This document shows, piece after piece, positions 55,660 to 64,000 of a stretch of DNA of 64,000 bases; positions within the stretch are counted from its first letter, which is position 1; the number at the start of each line of letters is the position of its first letter. The position numbers were made by a program, and so were the translations under genes. Source of the DNA: Chelonoidis abingdonii (Eukaryota > Chordata > Testudines > Testudinidae); contig NC_133771.1 of NCBI RefSeq assembly GCF_003597395.2, positions 45,937,663 through 46,001,662 of the forward strand, written 5' to 3'. Under the pieces are notes generated by a model, which ran no database searches, was not told where the DNA came from, and saw nothing but the letters and a program-made list of their open reading frames with translations.

Positions 55660-55953
55660 AATGTGACATTAATGTAGTTAGATTTGTACCCTGTGAAGAT
55701 CTTTAGAAGGAAAGATGCATAAAACTACAACAGAATTACTTCTGAACATGTCATCCACAGACCCAAATTAATGGTGACACCATTTTCACAGCTAAAGGTA
55801 ATTAAACAATGTAACATTAATAGAGTTAGATTTAGACCCTGTGAAGAATTTAGAAGGAAAGGTACATGAAACTACAACAGCATTACTGGTGACCATGTCA
55901 CCCACAGACCTATATTAATGGAGACACCTTTTTCACAGATAAAGGTAATTAAC
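55660..55953 (+). repeat. 148-bp direct tandem duplication
   Basis: Copy 1 (55,660-55,807) and copy 2 (55,808-55,953) align along their whole length. Shared stretches include CACAGACC and TTTTCACAG, each with flanking matches; identity by eye is a little above 80 percent. It is non-coding. Confidence 0.85.
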
Positions 55954-57084
55954 ATGAGTTTTATCCAGTTGTATTTGCATAGAAGACTTGCCAAGAAAGC
56001 ATGGAATTCAAGGTGCGATACAATGTGCATTGATTTAGGTGGGCTTTTGCGAGGCCCTAATACAAGGCATGCAATCGTATTAATTGCTGGTGCCACTATG
56101 TTTTTTGACAAGTTCATTGGCCTTAAAGAGTAGATTAGATTTTTACCTACTGATACTTCGGTAATTTGCCTTGCTGGCCATCTATAAACCTATGTTTTAT
56201 TTAGGTCCTACTCACAAAGTGTGTTTGGGGATCCCATTATGACAAGCCCAAAAGATCCACATTTAAGAGAAAAATGATTATTTTATATATACGTTTGCTC
56301 ATGAATGTGGTGGTCCCAAGATGAGCAGACAAAATTTTTTGAAACTGAATATAAATGTGCTGAGTATTGATCACAGAACAAAAATATACTATACCAATGA
56401 TCACATTTTACTGGTAGCCAATAAAAGAATTACCGATAGTTATTATTGAACTTTTGAAGTTTCTCTCTTTGTCTAATTAAGTTATCCCTTAAGGTCCAAG
56501 AATAACCTAACTCAGTATAACTGATGCAGGGAACTGAATCTGGGGAATTAAGTGAAATGAACACATAAGTTGATTAGTATTTAGTGGTTATTAATTAATA
56601 GATTTTTTTCTGGGTAATTACAAACTCTTTCCTCCTCTCACTTTGTTGTAGGGTGAATTAAAAAAACAACAACAAAAACAAAAAAAAACAAGAACAACAA
56701 AAATGAGTATAGTGAGTTTAGTCATCTATATCTCCAAGATACTTATTGAACTCAACCAAATTCTCCCTTTACCTTACATTGGTAAAATCATTCTCTTAAT
56801 TCAGTGATTTTTTTTCATGTGGGTTTATTAGACTACATAACTTGCTTTATTATACTTTTTAATGTTATATGTACTACGCAAACTTTTTCAGGTCTCAACT
56901 GACAAATCTGTCCCCATAATATTAAATGTGCAATCACCACTGTAATCTTCTTTTAGCCCCAACTGGTAATTCACTGATGAATATACTATTTTATTATAGC
57001 CTGGGTGTTACCATTTTACATATTATGTTATGCTTTTGAAAACAATGCATGTCTGTATAGGGTTTCCTTGCATTTTCTCACGTT
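55954..57084. other. Unassigned AT-rich stretch
   Basis: Contains a short CAA/AAC-rich run at about 56,665-56,702. Nothing else recognised. Confidence 0.35.
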
Positions 57085-59629
57085 GTGCAATGTTCCTGTT
57101 TGTTTTTCTGCTTTCTTCTGTTACTGACCAGCTTCCATTACCTTGAACCAATGAAAAAAACACTATTTACTGTGCACAGCAGTGTTTATGCTGATCTAAA
57201 ACTCATTCACGCTAGTCGAGTGATGTCTCAACAAGGCCCTGTCCTTTCAATAAATCACTTGACAAGTCCACAAAAAGTTAAGTTGTTTTGTAAAATAGCT
57301 TCCCAGAGCAAAAGTTGCTTATCTCAGTTCCAGAAACGTCTTACTATTGCCAGCCAAATAGATGGCATCCGAAACTGAGTCAGAGCCTTCAAACAGCAAA
57401 GAATCTTTAGTGCAATACTGTCAGTTTGTAAAGACTTTGAACTCCATGACTGCAGTGTCAAGTATTATCATTATTCATCAATCATTAGAGCTTTGTTTTA
57501 TTGTCGAGTTCAATTACAGTTTTCTTGGAAGAAGCACGGTTTCTTGTGGAGTCTGCAGCCCAGAGTATAATACTTGCTAATCTTTCTGAAAGTAAGAAAA
57601 AAGAAGCAGCAGAGGCAGCAGAATTATTCCAAAGGGTGTTGTAAACTTCAAATAAGGTTTAAAGTATTCTCTAATATATTCTCAGTAAAAATATAGCATT
57701 CATAGCAAAAATCATTGGTTTGAGGAGCAGGATAAACGCTATCTGTACACAGCCCTCTCCCTCTCCTCTTTCTAATAATTAAGAAACACTACTTAGATGC
57801 TGAAGAACATTTCCAGCAACAGAAATTACAGTTTATAAATATTTCACAAAAGAAGATGATTACACCTGATTAATTAGTTTTCAAAAGGAACATTAAAAAC
57901 ATTGAATAATACCTCAAAAAGAAGATCAGCAGGCAGAAATCCCTTTCATGGCTCCAACAGAACAAGCTGCCAGGGCTGCTCTCCCAAATACGCCTGTGTA
58001 TTACTTTCATGCTTATGTTGCCTTTTATCAGCTCCATATTTCCCCAGAGAATATACTTATTAGATAATCCATAGAAAGTTACCACAATACAAACACTGAT
58101 GATCAACAGCTTTTGGAGCCAGTCTTGCTTTGATTTATTCATTATTTTCTGAAAAGCTGCCTCCCATGCTTTCTACTGCCTTAAACTGACATCTGATATC
58201 AAGATCTATTGTTAATGTACTTAGAAATCAGTGTGGCAAGCCCTGGTATCCCACATTCATCAGCAGCATTCACTTGTGGATATAAGATAAAAAATGCTTT
58301 TGAAAGACCTATGGTAGAAAAAGGACAGGTTAAACACCAAGATACTGTATTGTTCAAGTGACAGAGTTCCCTCTCCTTGTGTTTCTACATATAACAAGAT
58401 GCATGATATTTTGTGTAATGTGGTAACTGCTTGTTAAAAGAATTTGTTCAAGAATCTCTCTCTCTTTCTCTGTGTGTGCGCACGCGCACGAATGCATGCT
58501 TCATGTGCCTCAGCCACAAAGTTCGGTTTCTTTCCAGTAAAGGATAGAGATATCACAAGCTGGCAATGGGGATCAGATTCCTAGATAGCTATTCTGCATT
58601 AATGTAATCAACCCCACTTGTGCCAACAGCAGCTTTTTAAGCTGGGACTTTCAGAGCTAAAAGTATGTTCCTCCACCATAGACTAAAGGACTGAGAATTC
58701 TTACTGGCAAATGTAGCAAATGCATTAACCTCTTTGAACAGGCCACTATAGGCCACCTTCTCCTACTGTGGGTTACATACACACTTCCCTAATCAGTGGA
58801 TATGAGAAGGATAATCAGGTAAATAAAACTACTGTTAGGGAGAGTGAGAAAAATGGAATGCTCTACATTAAATGCCTGTATTTATATATGATGTTGCTTC
58901 TCTACTGACCACACCCTCATACCCCAAGCCAGTTCCCTTGGGTGAACTAATAGTGATCTCCAAGGGTGGAGAAAATGATCCTAAAAAGTGTGAGGGGGAT
59001 GATTCAAGGACTATCAGTGTTTAAAAACATACAGGCAAGTTACCTTCTACATTTGTTGATTGCCAATTTGAGCATCTTCTGGCCAACTGAATCAACCAAA
59101 AGAAACAAGATAATGGCTAGATTTAACCATTTTTATTTGAACAATTGTTCTCGCATAACAATACCACTGATATTTGCTGCTAGTCTCTATATTCTCCTTT
59201 ACTCTGGTTACAGAATATTATGCTGAAATAGAATTGTCTCAACCAGTCATAGCAAGGACTTCTTCTAGTCCGCAGCTGTACTGTTATTTCTTGATTATGC
59301 AAATCACTGCACTCTGACTGGAAGCATACTGCATAGTTATTTCTTATTACCAAGTAATGCAAATCCATGGGTTCTGATTGCTTGTTGGCATCAAAGTACT
59401 GCTACCTTACACTCAGAGCCCAACCACACCCTTTTTTGCTTTGGAGGCAAGGGAGGGTTACGGCTCCCTCCCCAGGTCCTGAGTTATTTCTAAACATTAC
59501 ATTATATTTATAGATAAGCTTTTGAGGGAAGCTTATCGTCTCTCTCAGCTTCAGTAGTAAACACACCTACAAGCACTGTCAGCTTTTAAAATAACTCTGA
59601 ATGGGAAAAGTAAGCTTTCTGGATAATCT
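57085..59629. other. Unassigned, repeat-poor stretch
   Basis: No transposable element signature and no coding signal. A CT/GT/CG simple run lies at about 58,457-58,491. The absence of repeats distinguishes it from the rest of the window. Confidence 0.35.
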
Positions 59630-59730
59630 TTTTGTTCTGTGCTTGTTTGTACAGCACTTAGCACAATGGGGTCCTGGTCCATGACTAAGGCCCCAGGCCT
59701 ACAGTAATACACATGATTATTATTGTTGTT
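59630..59730 (+). repeat. Ancient CR1/L3-like 3' end
   Basis: TGTTTGTACAGCACTTAGCA, CAATGGGGTCCTGGTCCATG and ATTATTATTGTTG match the inverted copy at 44,567-44,720. Confidence 0.55.
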
Positions 59731-60499
59731 GTTTTAGCACTTTTTCAAAGAGGAGAGAGGAAAAATGCAAGACAATGAAGGTAAACGTGTGTCAGGAGAG
59801 AGGGAATGGAGAGGAAAAGCTTTTAAAATACAATAAACAAATTTAAATTACTGATAATTGGCACAGAAGTTAATTCTTCCCAGGCTACATGTGGACAGGA
59901 GAGGAGTGAAAGTGAGAGAACAGCATAATAATGTTATCAGCCCAGGATAAGGTCCTTATTAACTGAATAATAAGTGCTTTGGACTTACATCTCCGAGTTG
60001 AATTAGCCCAAAGGTTGGGGCTTGATCATGTAGCTAATGAGCAAAACTCCCACCCATTGATTACAATGTTGCAGGATTAGGACTATAATTATTACTACGG
60101 GAACAGAATATACACTCAGTTATTGTTTACCAATGCTGCTAAACTTTAACCTCCAAATTTTAGGCCCACAAAAGCAGCTTGCGGGCGTCCATTATAGATC
60201 AATCCTAACCCCTCAAAACAAAAGGTAGTTTGAATATTGTTATATCAATATGACATCTTGAGAAATTAGCATCCAAATCTAGGCATTTCATCCACTGAGG
60301 ATAAATCTGACTTCTAGTACATAGCAGCATCGTTCTCCAGCAGGAGTGTCCATGGATTGGCGCATGTATGGAGAAGGTCTTCCCCAGTAAGAAGGCAAAA
60401 GCCAGGTCACTGACCAAAAGAGACATCCAGGTAGAGATTAAAAAGAACTCCCTACCTTTCCCCTCTTGTCAGTCTTGTGAGCAAAGAGCCAATAACAGT
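59731..60499. other. Unassigned stretch
   Basis: No feature recognised. Confidence 0.3.
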
Positions 60500-60870
60500 A
60501 TTGATAGGAACAGAAGGAACTGCCATACTGGATAAAAGACGAGATCTATCTAATCCAGTATTCTGTCTCAGACAATACCAGTACTAGATGCGTCAGTGAA
60601 AGTTGCAAGAAATTCTGTAATGGGAAATAATGAATTTAACCTGCCCATAAGCAAAACTTTTCTTAACCCCTTCAATTAGTAGTTGGTTTATGCCATGAAT
60701 TGTGAGGATTTATACCCCTTTTAAATATGTGTCCTATGTAACTGTGGATGTTCTCATTATGGTTATAAATCTCTGATCATTGTTAATCCTACCAGTCTTG
60801 GGGAAATAAATTCTACACATTTATTTTGTGTTAGATTTTAAAAAAGCATTTATTTTGTTTGTGTTAAATT
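60500..60870 (-). mobile_element. CR1 3'UTR fragment
   Basis: GAACTGCCATACTGGATAAA, ATCTAATCCAGTATTCTGTC and ACAATACCAGTACTAGATGC are the reverse of the CR1 tail seen at 52,500-52,590 (for example its AGACAGGATAGTGGGCTAGA block). The element is therefore on the minus strand. Confidence 0.65.
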
Positions 60871-61506
60871 TGTTCCCTTTTCATGTGACTGTAAATCTTT
60901 TTCTTGTATTCTGAGAGCATAAACAGGTGCACTCAACATTCCTAATATCTTTTCAATCTCTCCTCCTCATGGAAGCCTTTCCATGTCTCTATCCTTGATT
61001 CAGGGTTGAATTCTCACCAGGGCAATTTGATCTACACTTAGTAGGTTGCCATGCCAACCTCCTGAACTCTAACCTTTGAAATGGGCCACAGAAAAACAGC
61101 CAAATAGCATACCAAGCTATCTGAAATAACAGTACTGTTTTGACATTCTGGTGGTAACCCAGAGGTAAAACACTGACATATGCTTAAAATAGTGCACCAA
61201 TTTCTGCAGTCACTTACACCCTTGTAAGCCTCAAAAGGTTTGCAAACCAGTAAGTGACAACAGAATTTGGATTATATCACTTTGCCTGTACTATGGAGAG
61301 AAACCAGATCACACCCAGTGAAGTAATTTGAATCACTCATCTGACTTAGTGTCATATGATATGCATAGTTAGTACATGTGGGAAATTAAAGGTCTGTATA
61401 AAGTAACATGGAAGGGGGAATAGCTTTCTAAATTGTGTTGTAAGACTATCCCATTGTGCAATACAAAATTAAAGATATATGTACATGTGTAAAAAGAAAG
61501 GACTAA
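60871..61506. other. Unassigned stretch
   Basis: No feature recognised. Confidence 0.3.
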
Positions 61507-61872
61507 GGGGATGTCTACACTACGAAATTAGGTCAATTTTATAGAAGTCAATTTTTAGAAATTGATTTTATACAGTCGATTGTGTATGTTCCCACTAAGC
61601 ACATTAAGTCAGTGGAGTGCGTTCTCACTACCGTGCCTAGCATCAACTCACAGACCAGTGTACTGTGGGAAACTATCCCACAGTTCCTGCAGTCTCAGCT
61701 GCCCATTGGAATTCTGGGTTAAGCTCCCAATGCCTGATGGGGCAAAAACATTGTTTCAGGTGGTTTTGGGTACATGTCGTCAGTCTCCCCTCCCTCTGTG
61801 AAAGCAACTGTAGACAATCATTTCACGCCTTTTTTCCTGGATTACCCATGCAGATGCCATAGCACGGCAAGC

Positions 61873-62945
61873 ATGCAGCCTGTTCAGATCACTGCTGCTG
61901 TTGCAAGCATTGTAAACACCTTGCAGATTATACTGCAGTATGGGCAGAACCTGGCTAAGAGACAACAGCACGAGGACGATTGTGAGGGGGACATGGACAC
62001 AGACGTACCTGAAAGCACAAGATATGGCAATTGAGACATCGTGGTGGTAGTGGGGCTGGCTGATACAGTAGAAATCCAATTCTGGGCTCGGCAAACAAGC
62101 AGACTGGTGGGACCGCATAGTATTGCAGGTATGGGATGATTCCCAATGGCTGTGAAATTTTCACATATGTAAAGCCACTTTCCCAGAACTCTGTGAGTTG
62201 CTTTCCCCTGCCCTGAATTGTAGGAATACCAAGATGAGAGCTGCTCTGACAGTTGAGAAGCGAGTGGCGATAGCCCTGTGGAAGCTTGCGATGCCTGACT
62301 ACTACCGGTCAGTCGGAAATCAATTTGGAATGGCAAATCTACTGTGGGGACTGCTGTGCTTCAAGTAGCCAATGCAATCACTGACATTCTGCTATCAAGG
62401 GTAGTGACTCTGGGAAATGTGCAGGTAATAGTGGATGGCTTTGCTGCAATGGGTTTCTCTAACTGTGGTGGAGCGATAGACGGAATGCATATACCTATCT
62501 TGGCACCAGACCACCTTGCCAAGCAGTATATACACCGCAAGGAGTACTTCTTAATGATGCTGCAAGCACTGGTGGTTCACGTGGGATAGCCGGGAAAGGC
62601 GCATGATGCTCGCATCTTTAGGAACTCCAGGCTGTTTGAGCAGCTGCAAGAAGGGACGTACTTCCCAGACCAGAAAATTACTGTTGGGGATGTTGAAATG
62701 CCAATAGTTATCCTTGGAGACCCAGCCTACCCCTTGCTCCCATTGTTCATGAAGCCATACACAAGCAGCCTAGACAGTAGTAAGGAGCAGTTCAACTGTA
62801 GGCTGAGCAAGTGCAGAATGGTGGTAGAATGTGCCTTTGGATGTTTAGAAGTGTGCTGGCACTGTTTGCTGACTAGGTTAGACTTCAGTACAACCAATAT
62901 TCCCATTTACTGCCTGCTGTGTGCTCCATAATATCTGTGAGAGTA
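61873..62945 (+). pseudogene. Harbinger DDE transposase (HARBI1-like)
   Basis: A frame from ATG 61,873 reads MQPVQITAAVASIVNTLQII and ends early. The catalytic part has NCGGAIDGMHIPILAP (first Asp, codon 62,479-62,481), VILGDPAYPLLPLFMKPY (second Asp, 62,719-62,721) and RMVVECAFGCLEVCWHC (Glu, 62,827-62,829). All three catalytic residues remain. Defects include a stop at 62,587-62,589, where a short segment before the 'GKAHDARIF' block is missing, and frame changes between the N-terminal part and 62,344. The helix-turn-helix-like block VEKRVAIALWKLAMPDYYRS is near 62,247-62,310. The enzyme would cut the element at its ends. Confidence 0.85.
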
Positions 62946-63479
62946 AAGGGGAGACATTTATCCCCATCTCTCAATGTGGCTATTTGGGATGATCCCTTTA
63001 CTCCCTCCCCCTGCCGTGTGGCTATTCTCAGGGATGATCCCTTTTAGCCAAGCACAAACAGCCCAGCATGAACAGGATCCTTTTACTGTTCCCTTACAAA
63101 ATTTCCCCTATTTCAACCAAGTGACCATGAATGATATCACTCTCCTGAGGCTAACACAGAAAGATAAAGACCGAATGCTTCTTGAATGTGACCAGAACCC
63201 AGGACCATTTGCTGCCATGCTTTGTGCTATAATGATTCCAAACTATTTGCTACTGGCTTGGCGTGGTAAAGTGTCCTACCATGAAGGATGAAATAAGGCA
63301 GCCCTCCCGAAAATCTTCTGCAAAGGCTTTCAGAGAACCTTCAGGAAAGCTTCATGGAGATGTCCCTGGAGGATTCTCACTCCATCCCCAGACATGTTAA
63401 CAGACTTTTCCAGTAGCTGTACTGGCTGTGAATACATCCCAAGTCTTCAGGGTAAGTCAAACATTAAACACTGTAGCTT

Positions 63480-63975
63480 TTAAACAGGTGCTTTCTCTGC
63501 CTTCAGGGTTGGGGATCTCGCCTTGGGAGGGTTTTGGCTCCAAAGTGATGAAAAGGTCCTGGCTGCTGGGGAGAATGGATTCACCACTTGCCTGCTGAGC
63601 ATTCTCCTCCTTCTCCTCTTCCTCATCCACAAAATTCTCTTCCGTGAGAGTGAAGGGGTAGTGGTAGGGTGCCTCCCTAGAATGCCATGCAGCTGATCAT
63701 AGAAGCAGCATGTATGGGGCTCTGACCCAGAGCGACCATTTGCCTCCTTTGTCCTTTGGTAGGCTTGCCTGAGCTGCTTTATTTTCACGCAGCACTGCTG
63801 AGTTCCTGTTGTAGCCTGTGCCCATCATGCCCTATGTGATTTTGGCATATATATTAGCATTTCTTCTTTTTGATTGGAGTTCTGCTTGCACAGATTCTTC
63901 TCCCCTACAGCAATCAGATCCAGTATCTCCCATTCGCTCCTTGCTGGAGCTTGTTTGTGATTCTGGGGGGACTGC
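63480..63975 (-). pseudogene. Harbinger Myb/SANT-like DNA-binding protein
   Basis: The minus strand reads AQVTMQSPQNHKQAPARSEW and EILDLIAVGEKNLCKQN (about 63,875-63,980), then KIKQLRQAYQRTKEANGRSG and CCFYDQLHGILGRHPTTTPS (about 63,665-63,790). This is the trihelix Myb/SANT-like domain encoded by the second gene of Harbinger elements. A stop near 63,828 divides it. The acidic C-terminus expected in family members is basic here because of a frame change. Its partner role in the family is nuclear import and DNA binding of the transposase. Confidence 0.75.
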
Positions 63976-64000
63976 ATGGTCACCTGTGCTGCTGAGCTTG

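Larger units (their letters stand above)
61507..64000 (+). mobile_element. Harbinger (PIF) transposon, 5' part
   Basis: The left end GGGGATGTCTACACTACGAA follows a TAA (61,504-61,506), the usual three-base Harbinger target. It contains the DDE transposase on the plus strand and the Myb/SANT-like protein on the minus strand, the typical two-gene arrangement. The right end lies beyond the window. Both genes are damaged. Confidence 0.85.

Noticed and set aside
57085..57580. Exons of an unknown gene (97- and 72-codon frames)
   Set aside because: The frames overlap and have no conserved domain or plausible splice sites that I could support.

Overview
The window looks like repeat-rich, non-genic nuclear DNA from a reptile, most likely a hidden-neck (cryptodiran) turtle. 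The best single indicator is a tRNA-derived SINE at about 13,676-13,845 whose body matches the Cry/tortoise polIII SINE. Abundant CR1 LINEs, Penelope-like pieces, a DIRS-type tyrosine-recombinase retrotransposon, several Gypsy elements and a Harbinger transposon fit the same picture. I found no intact host protein-coding gene and no RNA gene that I would call functional. Nearly all recognisable coding sequence belongs to broken transposable elements.

Layout. 1-9.4 kb: a CR1 reverse-transcriptase piece, small MITE-like repeats, and a solo Gypsy LTR inserted in an ancient MIR-like repeat. 9.4-13.7 kb: a minus-strand Gypsy element whose integrase lies upstream of its reverse transcriptase (Gmr1-like order). 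13.7 kb: the Cry SINE. 14.3-17.1 kb: a ZBED5/FAM200-like hAT transposase relic, split by a 1.6 kb long-inverted-repeat hAT element with an 8-bp target duplication. 19.5-22.6 kb: a Penelope fragment, a rare CR1 5' end with ORF1, part of a Gypsy LTR and a CR1 3' end. 23.1-31.7 kb: a nearly complete but frame-broken DIRS-like element (gag, RT-RNase H, tyrosine recombinase, inverted termini) containing a 2.6 kb hAT insertion with a perfect 8-bp duplication. 32.3-34.4 kb: a fragment of a second, inverted DIRS copy split by an env-only endogenous retrovirus. 38.4-42.0 kb: a second Penelope fragment and a second Gypsy element with SCAN-like gag and protease directly followed by integrase; its middle is unusually CpG-rich. 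42-61 kb: CR1 pieces, LTR-like repeats, MITEs, a third Penelope fragment, a 148-bp tandem duplication and long unassigned AT-rich stretches. 61.5-64 kb: the start of a Harbinger transposon with its DDE transposase on the plus strand and its Myb/SANT-like partner on the minus strand.

The elements show every major eukaryotic integration chemistry in 64 kb: target-primed LINE and Penelope copies, DDE integrase LTR elements, DDE cut-and-paste transposons and a tyrosine recombinase. Nesting gives a relative order of events at several loci. The most notable signals are the integrase-before-RT Gypsy structure linked to SCAN-type gag, hammerhead-ribozyme-like cores in all three Penelope fragments, and a provirus reduced to LTR-env-LTR. 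All family assignments come from reading translations and from remembered family features; no database search was run.
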